Below are positions 22,850 to 34,550 of a DNA stretch of 64,000 nucleotides, piece by piece; position 1 is the stretch's first letter; each line of letters opens with the position of its first letter. A program made the translations under genes and the position numbers. A model generated the notes under the pieces. That model did not search any database. It was given only the letters and a program-made list of their open reading frames with translations, and had not been told where the DNA came from. The stretch lies in NCBI RefSeq assembly GCF_022682495.2, contig NC_071398.1:29763426-29827425 (forward strand), written 5' to 3'. The DNA is from Desmodus rotundus (lineage: Eukaryota > Chordata > Mammalia > Chiroptera > Phyllostomidae).

Positions 22850-23083
22850 TTTTTTCAAAATCCTCTCCTAAGGACATTTTTTCACCGCTTTTTTAGAGAG
22901 AAAGGGAGGAGGAAAGGGACAGGGAAACATCAGTGTGACAGAGAAACCTTGATTGGTTGCCTGCTGTATGTGCCCCGACCAGGGATCGAACCTGAAACCT
23001 GGAAATGTTCCCTACCAGGAATCGAACTTAAAACCTTTCAGTGTATGGGACGACCAACCAACAGAGCCACACTGGCCAGGGCC
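22850..23083 (-). mobile_element. Ves1-like SINE
   Basis: Read on +, this is the reverse complement: tail side 'cctctcctaaggacattttt', CT-rich segment as 'agagagaaagggaggaggaa', two box remnants ('gaccagggatcgaacctgaa' and 'taccaggaatcgaacttaaa') and head 'gagccacactggccagggcc'. Both box modules are retained, as in Ves1. I could not define a clean flanking duplication. Confidence 0.9.
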
Positions 23084-23344
23084 CCATGCTTATGCCCTTA
23101 AAAAAGCACGTACACACACTAGCATTATTATATACACGTGCACTCACATATTCTCCGCTCCTCCCTAGTCCAGGGGTAGCCTCTGGCGGCAGTGCGAAGA
23201 CACCCACACTGGGGCACTGGCCGCCTGTGCCTGGGTGATAGGATGTCATTTGCACATTCACTGGGCTGTCTGATCCCTAAGGTATTTTGGCAGCTCTGAA
23301 ATTTGGAACAGCTCTGTTTTTTTAAAGTTGCTGTAAAATTTCAT

Positions 23345-23660
23345 TCCCACACGGGACTTTTAGGACAGTGAAGCCCTTCAGCATGACACTGTGATGGTGA
23401 TTACATGACATCATGCATTTGTCAAAACACATAGAATTACAATACCAAGAGCGCACCCTCATGCAAACTGCGGACTTTACCTGATAATCACGCACCAGGG
23501 TGGCCTCAGCAACTGTACCCAATGCACCAACGCAAGAGGCTAAAACAGAGAAAACTAGGGCGGCAGGAAGTTGTTGGCAACTCTATTTCTGCTTAATTTT
23601 TCTGTAAGCCTAAAACCACTGGAAAAAGTGAAGTCTGCAAATAAAGGAAGCCTCATCGCT
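23345..23660 (+). mobile_element. old L1 3' end
   Basis: 'gtgatggtgattacatgaca', 'atttgtcaaaacacatagaa', 'ttacaataccaagagcgcac', 'gcggactttacctgataatc' and 'gtaagcctaaaaccactgga' followed by 'aaaaagtgaagtctgcaaat' form the familiar 3' UTR of old mammalian L1 (L1M-type). Noncoding. The interval to ~24715 that follows is unique-looking. Confidence 0.65.
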
Positions 23661-24714
23661 GAAGTGATAGAAGGCATCTTCCTTTGCCTGCTCTCTTCCC
23701 TGATTGATATTTCCTGGGAAAGGACTTTAAGAAAAGAGGAAAGTTTAAAACAAAACAAAACCAAAAGCCTCGCCAGTAGGCAGCTGTTTCATCCACCCCA
23801 TGGGAGGCCGTTCTGTGCAGGGTCCTGAGGACGTTTGCTGGGACGGGGGTCAGCAGACGAGGCAGCCTGATGTTTCTGCGGCGGCGATGGTGACTGAAGC
23901 CAGGCTGCTTCAGCAGTGTTCTCTTTCATTTTTTATCTTTCACACCAAAGTCCCGTGGCACTGGCCGCAGCGACATGTCACTGGCAGTTCCCTGAAACCC
24001 TGCTTTCCTTCTGCAGTTGGTTAGATCCCATTTACAGTCCAGTGTCAGCCTGTCTGTCAATCAGGATTTCCAGAATCATTCTGCCCTGACCTCTGAGGCC
24101 AGAGAAGGGCTGAGCCTGTGGATCCGAAAGCCTGGCTCAGGTTACAGAGGAGGAAGCCACCTTGGGGAGCAGGTGCTGAGGTGGTGGTGACCTGGGGGGC
24201 CTCCTGCAGCAACAGGACCCCACTGCCAGCCTTTGCCAAAGACCAGCCCTGTCTCCAGTGCAAGGGGAGAGGGTGGGGAGGTTAGGGAAGGGGAGAGAGA
24301 GAGAGATGACGAGAGGGATGCTTAAAAAACTGTGGCGTTCACCTGGTGTCCTCAGGGATGCTGACATCTGCAGCTTAGGCCATTGTGTCAGCCCAGACCT
24401 TGGGCCCAAGCAGCAGCTCTGTCCTGCAGCCACGGTGGCACCACCAGGTGGCGACGGGACCCACTCAGGTTCCCACCCCTTTGGACCCTCCGCAGGATCT
24501 TTTCACGGGGGTGGCCCCAAGATTTCAAACACCACACAAAGAGGAAGACTCCGTGAAGCCGTGAACACACCGACACCACCGCTTTCTCTTCTACCTGGAG
24601 CATGTGGTGTGGCCCCACTGCGCCCTCTGAAATCCAGCCAGATGAACACAGGGGAGCAAATCCCGTGCCTGACAGCCCCCCACTCAGGAAGAGGGCGATG
24701 AGGGGCTCCGAGCA

Positions 24715-24875
24715 CTGGGGTTTTATTTTGTTATATTTTATTGTTTTTGCTATTACAGTTGTCCCCACTTGTTCCCCCTTTGCCCACCCCTCAGAATCCC
24801 CTCAGGCAATCCCACACTGGTGTTCTTGGGTTGTGATCACGTGTTCTTTAGCTAATCCCTTCACTAGGTTTTGAA
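24715..24875 (-). mobile_element. L1 3'-UTR fragment
   Basis: 'attgtttttgctattacagt' followed by 'tgtccccacttgttccccct' and 'gatcacgtgttctttagcta' matches the antisense of bat L1 3' UTRs. It is analogous to the left end of the 31-kb L1 but much more diverged. Confidence 0.55.
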
Positions 24876-25269
24876 GCATCAGACTCGAGGATGTGAGATG
24901 CAGCCCTCTCCTGTCCCTCGCTACCTCAGACAGCACAGCCAGTTTCCAAACCCCTAAGCCTGGCCCAGTCCTTAAAATTCTACCTCCTTCACAGGGTTGA
25001 GCGGGTTGGGGAGACAGGATATCTAGCAGAAAACACATGCTCCAACAACAAAGGGCCTCATTAATATTCAGTGAGGCTTTGGGCCACGGGGTGGGGGCAC
25101 CAGATGAGGCCAGCAAGGGGGAGAGGACACCCAGGCACAGCTGGTTCTTCCCATTCCTGTCCTTCCTCAGGGTTATTCTCTAGACCAAACCACAGACATT
25201 TTTATGGCACTTTTTAAATGGTAGTTGGCATTAAAAAATAAACTTCAGCTAGTACTAACCATAAACAAG

Positions 25270-25495
25270 TAATAATTGTCAGAGTCGATGTTTATAGGGT
25301 GCTTCCAACAGGTTGGCTGAATACCTGAAACATGTTAATGCAGATAACCTGCCACATTCTACCAGGCCCTTCTGAGGGAGGTGCCAACATCATGCCCATT
25401 TCACAGAACAAGAAGTTGAGTCACAGCAGCTCAGCTTTGTTAGTAAGTGGTTGAGCTGGGATCTGAAGCCCACAGCCAGGCTCTGTCTCTAGCTG
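25270..25495 (-). repeat. MIR SINE
   Basis: 'cattctaccaggcccttctg', 'catcatgcccatttcacaga', 'acaagaagttgagtcacagc' and 'taagtggttgagctgggatc' are ordered reverse MIR landmarks. Confidence 0.75.
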
Positions 25496-25949
25496 CCTCT
25501 TGTCACCCAGGCCACGAGAAGTGCTGCCTCTTGCTAAGGCTGATTATGGAAATTCAAGACCTAGGGAAACAAGTGTTTCTTCACCAGAACTGCATCAGGA
25601 AACAGGAAGCTCAAGGAGAAATGCTGGAGACTGAGGAAAACAGGCTCAGCTGCTCCAAAAGTCACGTGGGGCTGCTCTCCTGTGTGGGCACAGGGATGCA
25701 GGAATGTGCCAACCCAGGGATGGTGCCTGCCTCTGGCATGCACCTCTCCCGAAGAGAGGGAGTGAGGGTTGTCGCATCTCTGTGTGGGCACTTCTACAAG
25801 TGAATGGACAACTTTCCAGCACAACCGGTAGGAGGTTTTGCAAAATAAGGCAAAATAAGAGGGTGTGAGTAGATAGGAGTAGACTGGCCCAGGGCCACAG
25901 CCCTGCAGAACAAAGGGCAGGGCTATCACAGAATTGCATTTTCTTCTCC

Positions 25950-26080
25950 TTTTTTTAAAATTAAGTTTGTTGGGGTGGCACTGGTTAGAAAAATTATATA
26001 GATTTTGAGTGTAGATTTCTATGATACAAGATCCACGAGAATCACATTTTCTTCTTGCCTAGCCAACCTTCCCCCCAAAA
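25950..26080 (-). mobile_element. L1 3'-end fragment
   Basis: 'aattaagtttgttggggtgg', 'cactggttagaaaaattata' and 'tagatttctatgatacaaga' correspond to the antisense of another laurasiatherian L1 3' end ('gttggggtgacattggttaa...' type). The region 26080-27390 after it is mostly unique and unassigned. Confidence 0.6.
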
Positions 26081-27389
26081 TTATCGCCAAATTAATGTGA
26101 TCAACAATGAAACAACTTTCCCCACCATGACTTGAGTTTTTCTCTTTTCTGTTAATAAGAACAAGTATTTCTTTGCCTATCCCCTAACTTGGAATCTTTT
26201 GTTCCCTTGTCTCTCCACTGTCCCAGCTCCAGCCCCACCTGCATGAGGGGGGTGGGGCTTGCTGGGCAGGAACTCTCCCACACCTTACTCTGGCCATTCC
26301 CACCCCTCCGCAGGGCAAGCAAGTATTTCTTGTTTTCAAAACGACTCAACACCTTGCATCTAATTCACTTAATAACACACCACATGTGCACTACACCAAC
26401 ACGTGCAGGTCTACAATGTTGTATTAAGAGCAGCACACCATTCAAGATTTCGAATGTGCCCAGTCCATCCCACAGTCCCCTAGTGATCGAGGGCCAGTGG
26501 TGTCCAGCTTTGTATCCTACACATACAAGTGTCCTACAGGGTCAGGGCACCTGCTGCTTTTTGTTTGTGTAGGTTAGAGTCCCTGAGTCAGACTGAAGCT
26601 CAAACTTCATGCGCATTTCAAATAACCAAAACGACTCAGATTGTGTTCCCTCGCTGGCTTGCAGCAATTTACCTGACCACAGCAATTCATCGACAGGCAC
26701 TTTCCTCCACGTTAGCCAACCGCGGCACTACCCATGTTTTCATGTTTTGTCAGTCTGAATCAGCCCGACTTCATTCTTTTGTCATGTCTGAGCCAGAGGA
26801 TGCACATGTCATCCCTTCGGGTTAGCTTCGTCTCTGGTTCCCTTCCCAGTCACGTGGGCAGAATCCCAGCAGCCAAAACGGGGCTCCTTGGGTAAAAAGT
26901 TCCACTAACCAGGTACATGCATATCCGTTTCCCTCCGCCCTTCCTTCCACAGAGGACCTAAAGAGGTTGGACATCTTCTGAGGATGCCTCGGAGCAGGCC
27001 CTTTCATCTACCTGCAAATCCTCAAGTCAATCCATGAGTTAACTCCTGCCACACCTGTCTCTTTTGTCCCCAACTAAACAATGTCTTGGTCACTTTCACC
27101 TGCAGTTGCAGGTAATAGGAATACAAGGGGAAGAATTCAGTACGTTTTAACTGAATGTCATCAACAGGTTCTTGGAAACTGTGACTTTAAGTGGAATGAT
27201 GTATAATGAAAGCAATTTTACCATAGGCTAATTGATATAAATAAAAGTTCCCAAACATATTTCTGGTCATAGAAACATCACCAAACTTCTAAATAAAGAC
27301 CCCCAAACACTTCTAATATTAAACATTGAAATAACTAAATGTATGGGCTATACATAGGTTTAGAAAGATGAATAAAACAAGGTCGTTAT

Positions 27390-27730
27390 TTTCCAACTTA
27401 TTTCCAACCCGTTTATTCCAGTTGAGGGTCTCAGGTGGCCAGAGCCTCTCCTGGCAGCCGAGGGTGCAAGGCAGGAACCCACACTGGATGGGATGCCCTT
27501 CCATTGCTGGGCCACTCACACACACATACACCCATGCTCACTCAGATGGGGACCATGTAGACACACCAGTTCACCCAACGTGCACATCTTTGGGATGGGG
27601 AAGACACCAGAGAAAACCCACTCAGACATGGGGAGAACATGCAAACGCCACACGACAGTGGCCCCAGCTGGACTCAGTTTATTTTCTCATCAATATTATA
27701 GCAAACCAGCATCAAAAGAAACAACACAGC
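27390..27730. repeat. ancient interspersed repeat, class unassigned
   Basis: Contains 'ccagttcacccaacgtgcac', 'atctttgggatggggaagac', 'cagagaaaacccactcagac' and 'atggggagaacatgcaaacg', followed by 'tattttctcatcaatattat'. This phrase order recurs in many vertebrate genomes as I remember it, but I cannot name the family with certainty. Confidence 0.45.
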
Positions 27731-28889
27731 TCGAAGACCTGCTGCACGCACACACATACTGCACACAAGGAAAGTGTGGCCCGTGAATAAACGTGTGTAC
27801 GTATGTAGAGGAAAAGTAACAGACTGTACCATAAGTCAGTATTCCTCAAATGAGACTCCCAAAATATGAACGTTCCAGAAAATGTTATGCCTTAAATAAA
27901 ACATTCCATGGTTAGGTCAATTTGGAAAATGCTGCTTCCTCCAACCCTTTCGGTGCTTTGCATTGGGTCAAAGATTCTGAGGAGTCTTGCTGTAGAAGTA
28001 TCTGCTCAACCACGTTCAAGGCAGCATCTCCAGCACACACTTGGCTTTTGACTTTTTGTTGGTCTGCATGCACTCACTTAATTAAGCAACAAGATGCTGT
28101 GTGTCTACCATGTGGAGCAAAACCAGATCCATCCCCTGCCATCCTGGAACTCTGTCCAATGACAGAAGAAATAGACATCAATAAAACCGTCACACAGAAG
28201 TAAAAGTTACAGCTGCAGTAAGTGCTAGGAAATCAAGTGGGTGGAGTGTTGTGAAGCATAAAATAGCCAGAGTGGATCCGGCCTGAGACACCCAGGACGG
28301 CTTCCCCGCTGAGGTAGCAATGGTGGTGAGTGCAAAGTGATGTCGCACGGGAGACGGCAGGAGGAGATGCTAACTATGCCAAGCACAGAGAGCACATGAG
28401 CAGCAAACCCCATGTGAGCCCAGGACCTTGGAAGGAGAGAACACAGCAGATCTTAGGGAGAACAGAGCCAGGGCAATGGAAGCAGAGGAAGCCGAGACAA
28501 CTTTGGTTAGAGATGCGACTGGAAAGGAGACAGGGAGGAAGCACTGGGGTTCTTACCAACTATATTAACCATTTTGTGCATTACCATGTTAAAGCCCCGA
28601 GCCCCACCAGACACATAGCTTCAGCTAAACAATGAGCAAGGGAGAACAACCATGAGAAACCAGGGCATCTCAAACTGGAGAGTCAGGAAAGGATACTTGT
28701 TTCATGTGACATGAGTTAGCAACAGGGTAGTCTGGGCAGGGATCAGTCAGAATTTGAAAGCTGGACATGTGACTGGAGGAGATGGGGGGAGCAGCGATGG
28801 GGGTATGACACATAATCAGACTTGCATTGGTGGAATGAGGCCAAGTTACAAATATATTTTTAACTGATGGGTAGATGTTTTGGTTCTAT

Positions 28890-29300
28890 TCAATATTTTA
28901 CTATGAAACAACTGTCACAGACTTTAGCAGTTTAAAACAAGGATAACTATTTTGCTCATGAATCTGCAACTTGGGCAAAGATCAGCAGGGGCAGCTCATC
29001 TCTGCCCTACTCCCAATCAAGTGGGCAGGCTCAAAGGTAGGGAGGCAGCATCATCAGAAGGCCACATGTCTGCTGGTCAGTGCAGTCATGTGGAGCCCAG
29101 CTGCGTTGCCCAGCAGAACATCTGCATGTGGCCTCTCCATGTAGCCCAGGCTTCTCGACTGCATGATGGCAGATTCCAAGGGCAAGTGTCCCAGGAGGAG
29201 TACCCAGTGGAAGCAGGATCACCTCTTCTAGCTAACACTTCAAGGTCACATGGCATCATGCTGCCACATTCTTTCCACTGACACTGTCACAAAAACCAGT
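28890..29300 (-). mobile_element. LTR-like insertion in L2
   Basis: 'ctttagcagtttaaaacaag', 'ataactattttgctcatgaa', 'tctgcaacttgggcaaagat' and 'caaggtcacatggcatcatg' follow the order of antisense MaLR/ERVL-type LTRs. No coding sequence. Confidence 0.5.
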
Positions 29301-29684
29301 CTATATTCAAAGAGAGGAAAATGAGATTCCAGCTTTTGTTTTAAATCCATCACAGTAGAAAAGTAGGGGAGAAGGATGAGGAACCACGTGATTAGATTTG
29401 CTTTTTGGAAAGATCATTCGGGTTGCTGTGTGGAGAATAAATCTGAAGGGAGAGGGGGTGCATGTAGGGAGACCAGGTGGGCAGGTGGGACTGCGGTGTA
29501 AGAGATGAGGGTGCTCTGGACCAGGGGTGTGGAAACAGAGGTGCAGAGTTGTGACAATCTCAAGAGTTAATGATACAGTTTGGTGAATATGAGCCAAGAG
29601 TGAAGAACGATTACTCCGTTTCTGGCTGACCTCGTGATCGCTCTCCCTCTTCTCTTCCTCTTGGCTTTCGCAGGCTTCACTGTG

Positions 29685-29988
29685 TCATTGAAGCATCATG
29701 TCATTGAAGCGTCACCTCTAGAAGACTTCCCTGACTCCTCATTCTAATACAGCTCCTCCCACTGGCCCCACCCTTCAGGCTCTCCTCACCAAGCTCTACT
29801 TTTGCCTGTGGCATTTGCCCTTTCCTGAAATCCATTGGTGTGTTTATTTCCTTGCTTGCTGAATGTTTGTCTCCTCCACTAGAGTATAAACTCCATAATG
29901 GCAGGGACCTTGTCTGTTGTTCATCATATCTCCAGTCTCTTACACAGGATAAGTGCTCAACAAACATTTTTTTCAATGAGTGAATGAT
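29685..29988 (+). mobile_element. L2 LINE 3' end
   Basis: 'agaagacttccctgactcct', 'gagtataaactccataatgg', 'cagggaccttgtctgttgtt' and 'aagtgctcaacaaacatttt' ending 'caatgagtgaatgatgg' are the classic L2 3' end in sense orientation. It is opposite to the surrounding antisense L2, so the two form an old inverted pair. Confidence 0.85.
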
Positions 29989-30715
29989 GGTGGGAATGAT
30001 GGCAAGAGTGGCATTTTCAGAGACAGAGACTCCTCAAAGAAGACCAGGTTAAGGGAAAAAAAATAATGACCTTTGGGGAGGAACGTTGAGATTTCAGTTA
30101 GCTTTGAGATATGTTAGGCAATTCAGACACAGACCAAAACTGAGGGGAGAGATCCAAAATAGATCTCCAGAGTTGTCATCTTCTGGGTAAATGTAGCGAT
30201 TAAAGCTGTGGGGATGAATGACTTTGCTTAGGGACAGATTGTCAAGTAGGAAGTCACACAGGCCTAGAAGTGAATTTTGAGAAATCCAAACATTTCATTG
30301 TCTAATAGAGAAGATAAGCATGCCAAGAGAACACAGCAGAGGCTCCCAGAGGTGTAGAAGGGAAACCAGATGTTGTGCTCCATAGAAGCCAAGAAGGGGT
30401 GTTTCAAGAAGGAGGGTGTGACCAATAGTGGCAAAGGCTGCCTGTGGTCTGATGTTAGGTTAAAAAAAATGTCTAATTGGGTATAGTAATATCAAGGTCA
30501 TTGGTGACTTGGGCAAAAGCTGTTTGATTGGAACAATGGAAATGAAGCCAGATTTTTATTGATTGAATAGTCAATAGAAGTATAGAGAATGAAAACAGTA
30601 AATATAGACACACTCCTGAGGAATGTAGCTTGAAAGAAGAGGGACTAATCAGGTGTAGTTGGAGGATGGTATGTTTGTTTGTTCTTAATATGAAAGAATT
30701 GGTCATGTTTATACA

Positions 30716-31052
30716 TCTTTTAAAAAATATTTAGTAGCTACCCTGGGGTTTGCAACGTGTACCTTTATTTGATCAGAGTTTACTTTTAAATAACATTATA
30801 TGAATTCACATGTAGTATAAGAATCTTACAACAATATACTCCCAAGTCCTACCTCATATTGTTTTCACTGTTGTTATACATTTTACTCCTACATGTGATA
30901 TAAACACATCGTAAGTTGTGACTATTTTTGCTTTAAATATCTTGTAGAGAAATATCTTTTAAAGAAATTAAAATAAGAAAAAGTAAACTGCATATTTATC
31001 TTCACTTTTATCATGTCTAGCACTTTTCACTTTCTTGTGTAGCCCCAAGATT
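30716..31052 (-). mobile_element. old L1-family element, left part
   Basis: 'agctaccctggggtttgcaa', 'tgaattcacatgtagtataa' and 'tcttgtgtagccccaagatt' belong to an old L1-type sequence that continues across the young L1 at 35997. The two parts join if the 14-bp duplication and the L1 are removed. Confidence 0.55.
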
Positions 31053-31066
31053 CTGACTGGTTTCTT
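31053..31066. repeat. L1 target-site duplication, left copy
   Basis: ctgactggtttctt, identical to 35983-35996. It abuts the L1 poly(T), that is the short A tail on the minus strand. Confidence 0.95.
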
Positions 31067-31319
31067 TTTTTAAAAATTTTTATTGTTATTCAATTACAGC
31101 TGTATGCCCTTTCTCCCCATCCCTCCACCCCACCCCAGCTGAACCCACCTCCCTCCCCCACCTCCACCCTCCCCCTTGATTTTCTCCATGTGTCCTTTAT
31201 AGTAGTTCCTGTAATCCCCTCTTCCCACTGTCCCCACCCCACTCCCCCCTGGCTATTGTTAGATTGTTCTTAACTTCAATGTCTCTGGTTATATTTTGTT
31301 TGCTTTTTTCTTCTATTGA
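31067..31319 (-). other. L1 3' UTR
   Basis: From the ORF2 stop to the A tail. It is strongly purine-rich in sense (C-rich on +: 'ccctccaccccaccccagct'), a G-rich 3' UTR as is common in mammalian L1s, and it contains the attack-site-proximal sequence 'attgttattcaattacagct' on +. Confidence 0.85.
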
Positions 31320-34145
31320 TCATGTTCCAGTTAAAGGTGAGATCATATGGTATTTGTCCCTCACCGTCTGGCTTATTTCACTTAGCATAATGCTCTCCAG
31401 TTCCATCCATGCTGTTGCAAAGGGTATAAGCTCCTTCTTTCTCTCTGCTGTGTAGAATTCCATTGTGTAAATATACCATAATTTCTGGATCCACTCATTT
31501 GCTGATGGGCACTTAGGTTGTTTCCAGTACTTGGCTATTGTAAATTGTGCTGCTATGAACATTGGGGTGCACAGGTTCTTTTGGATTGGTGTTTCAGGAT
31601 TCTTAGGGTATAATCCCAGCAGCAGAATTGCTGGGTCAAAGGGCAGTTCCATTTTTAGTTTTCTGAGGAAATTCCATACTGTTTTCCACAGTGGCCTCAC
31701 CAGTCTGCATTCCCACCAACAGTGCACTAGGGTTCCCTTTTCTCCACATCCTCTCCAACATTTGTTTGTGGATTTGTTTATGTTGGCCACTCTGACTGGT
31801 GTGAGATGGTACCTCATTGTGGTTTTAATTTGCATCTCTCTGATGGCTAGTGATGCTGAGCATCTTTTCACATGTCTCTGGGCCCTCTGTATGTCTTCCT
31901 TGGAGAAGTGTCTGTTCAAGTCCTTTGCCCATTTTTTAATTGGGTTGTTTGTCTTCCTGGAGTGGAGTCGTGTGAGTTCTTTATATATTTTGGAGATCAG
32001 GCCCTTGTCTGAGGTATCATTAGCAAATATGTTTTCCCATACTGTTGGTTCTCTTTGCAATTTGGTGCTATTTTCTTTAGCCTTGCAGAAGCTTTTTATT
32101 TTGATGAGGTCCCATTTGTTTATTCTTTCCTTTATGTCCCTTGCTTTAGGGGACATGTCTGTGAGGATGTTGCTGCGTGGAATGTCTGAGATTTTCCTGC
32201 CAATGTTTTCCTCGAGGACTTTTATGGTGTTACAACTTATATTTAAGTCTTTTATCCATCTTGAGTTTATTTTTGTGTATGGCATAAGTTGGTGATCGAG
32301 TTTCATTTTTTTGCACGTAGCTGTCCAGATCTCCCAACACCATCTGTTGAAGAGGCTGTTTTTACTCCATTTTATGCTCCTGCCTCCTTTGTCAAATATT
32401 AATGGACCGTAAAGGCTTGAGTTTATTTCTGGGCTCTCTGTTCTGTTCCATTGGTCTATGTGCCTGTTTTTATGCCAGTACCAGGCTGTTTTGATTACAG
32501 TGGCCTTGTAATACAGTTTGATATCACGTATTGTGATCCCTCCTGCTTTGTTCTTCTTTCTCAAAATTGCTGCAGCTATTTGGGGTCGTTTATGGTTCCA
32601 TATAAATTTCTGAAATGTTTGTTCTATATCTGTGAAATATGTCATGGGTACTCTAATAGGGATTGCATTGAATCTATAAATTGCTTTGGGTAGTATGGCC
32701 ATTTTGATGATGTTAATTATTCCAATCCATGAGCATGGTACATGCTTCTATTTGTTTGTGTCTTCCTTAATTTCTTTCTTTAGTGTTGTGTAGTTTTCTG
32801 AGTACAGGTCTTTTACCTCCTTGGTTAGGTTTATTCCTAGGTACTTTATTTTTCTTGTTGCTATATCAAATGGGATTTTTTTCCTGATTTCTGTTTCTGT
32901 TGTTTCGTTGTTGGTGTACAGGAATGCCTTTGATTTCTGAGTATTGACTTTGAATCCAGCTGTTTTGCCAAATTCATTTATTAGGTTGAGTAGTTTTTTG
33001 GTGGAGTCTATAGGACTTTTCATGTACACTATCATGTCATCTGCAAACAGTGACAGTTTCATTTCCTCCTTTCCAATTTGGATGCCTTTTATTTCTTTTT
33101 CTTGTCTGATTGCTGTGACTAGGACTTCCAATACTATGTTGAATAGGAGTGGTGAGAGAGGGCATCCTTGTCTTGTTCCTGATCTTAGTGGGAAAGCTCT
33201 AAGTGTTTGTCCATTGAGTATGATGTTGGCTGTAGGTCTCTCATATATGGCCTTTATTATGTTGAGGAATGCTCCCTCTATTCCCACTTTGCTGAGTGTT
33301 TTTATCAGAAATGGGTGCTGTATCTTATCAAATGCTTTTTCCGAATCTATTGATATGATCATGTGATTTTTCTCTTTGCTGTTGTTGATGTGATGTATTA
33401 TGTTTATTGATTTGCGAATATTGTACCATCCTTGCATCCCTGGGATGAATCCCACTTGGTCATGGTGGATGATCTTTTTAATGTATTGTTGGATGCGGTT
33501 TGCCAATATTTTGTTGAGAATTTTAGTGTCTATGTTCATCAGCGATATTGGCCTGAAGTTTTCTTTCTTTGTTGTGTCTTTATCTGGTTTTGGGATTAGG
33601 ATGATGCTGGCTTCATAAAAAGAGTTTGGGAGTCTTCCATCAGTTTGGATTTTTTCGAATAGTCTGTGAAGGATAGGGGTTAGCTCTTCCTTAAATGCTT
33701 TGTAGAATTCTCCTGTGAAACCATCTGGTCCAGGGCTTTTGTGTGTTGGGAGTTTTTTGATGACTGCTCCAATTTCCTCTGCTGTTATTGGTCTGTTCAG
33801 GTTTTCTGCTTCTTCTTCATTCAGTTTTGGAAGATTATATTTTTCTAGAAATGTGTCCATTTCACCTAGGTTTTCAAATTTCTTGGCATACAGTTCTTCG
33901 TAGTAATTTCTTACAATCCTTTGTATTTCTGTGGTATCAGTTGTAATCTCTCCTCTTTCATTTCTAATTGTGTTTATTTGGATCCTCTCTCTTTTTTTCT
34001 TGATGAGCCTACTTAAAGGTTTGTCGATTTTGTTTATCTTTTCAAAGAACCAGCTCCTGGATTCATTGATCCTTAGAATTGTGCTTTTAGTCTCTATGTC
34101 ATTTAACTCTGCTCTGATCTTGGTTATTTCCTTCTGTATAGTTTC
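31320..34145 (-). pseudogene. L1 ORF2 remnant (RT plus C-terminal domain)
   Basis: About 940 codons in one frame, against roughly 1275 for intact ORF2. The missing N-terminal third includes the endonuclease. Preserved are the linker ([13 protein letters not shown]...), RT motif A (IDSEKAFDK, Ser beside the catalytic Asp where Ala is usual), the QGCPLSP block, the catalytic FADD motif (about 33036-33047) and the C-terminal CX3CX7HX4C motif (31707-31760), ending ...ISPLTGT. Upstream and downstream halves are in the same frame. The only break I find is TAG at 32748-32750, where the family normally has Trp (TGG), so one G-to-A change separates two long open segments. The product would be the L1 reverse transcriptase, which makes cDNA at nicked chromosomal targets; here it is defective. 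Confidence 0.95.
33034..33050 (-). other. RT catalytic motif (FADD)
   Basis: Codes LSLFADDM on the minus strand. The two adjacent Asp bind metal in the L1 RT palm. Intact here. Confidence 0.92.
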
Positions 34146-34160
34146 AATCTGTATAGTTTC
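34133..34160 (-). other. internal deletion junction of the L1
   Basis: On + the 13-mer tctgtatagtttc occurs at 34133-34145 and again at 34148-34160, separated by two bases. One side reads as ORF1 codons (...KLQGNYT), the other as ORF2 linker codons (...[16 protein letters not shown]), in different frames. The short direct repeat marks where ORF1 sequence was joined to mid-ORF2. Confidence 0.8.
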
Positions 34161-34329
34161 CCTGTAGTTTCTGGTAGTTCTCTGTGAGCTCAGAGAGCTT
34201 AGTGAGCTTCCTGATAACCATTGCTTTGAACTCAGTATCTGATAGTTGACTTGCCTCTTTTTCAGTTAGCATTCTTTCTGAGGCTTCCTCCTTTCCTTTC
34301 ATTTGGGGATTGTTTCTTTGTCTTTCCAT
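34144..34329 (-). pseudogene. L1 ORF1 N-terminal stub
   Basis: About 61 codons starting MERQRNNPQMKGKEE and continuing ...[17 protein letters not shown], which is the ORF1p N-terminal region leading into the coiled coil. It runs into TGA at 34144-34146 just beyond the junction. The coiled coil, RRM and C-terminal domain of this RNA-binding chaperone are absent. The start is the family's usual one, directly after the 5' UTR. Confidence 0.92.
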
Positions 34330-34550
34330 TGTTTGTGAGACTCTTCTTGTTAGCCTATGCTTCTTAAATTGATCTATTCTGACTCCCTGGGTTTATGGTA
34401 TGAACTTCTATGGTAGAATGCCAGTGGGATTCAGTGGTGCTGTCTCCTTAATCTCCTGTGCTCACTGGTCTTGAACTGATGTTTATGGGTGTAATACGGT
34501 CTAACTCTGGTCTTTCCAGCACTCCAGGTTTTCTTGTCTCACCTGTGGGA

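Larger units (their letters stand above)
28065..30715 (-). mobile_element. long antisense L2 LINE, part 1 (interrupted)
   Basis: Runs from the L2 3' end ('gtgtctaccatgtggagcaa', 'ccatcctggaactctgtcca') leftward into ORF sequence: 'tttggaaagatcattcgggt', 'gattgtcaagtaggaagtca', 'aagaaggggtgtttcaagaa', 'caaggtcattggtgacttgg'. These are the antisense of L2 reverse-transcriptase-region text, heavily mutated. It is split by an LTR-like element (~28890-29300) and an opposite L2 fragment (~29685-29988), and resumes after the L1 nest at ~36410. Confidence 0.65.

Noticed and set aside
31531..32295. 254-codon hydrophobic plus-strand frame
   Set aside because: It is the antisense shadow of L1 ORF2; such frames are a frequent source of false 'membrane protein' annotations.
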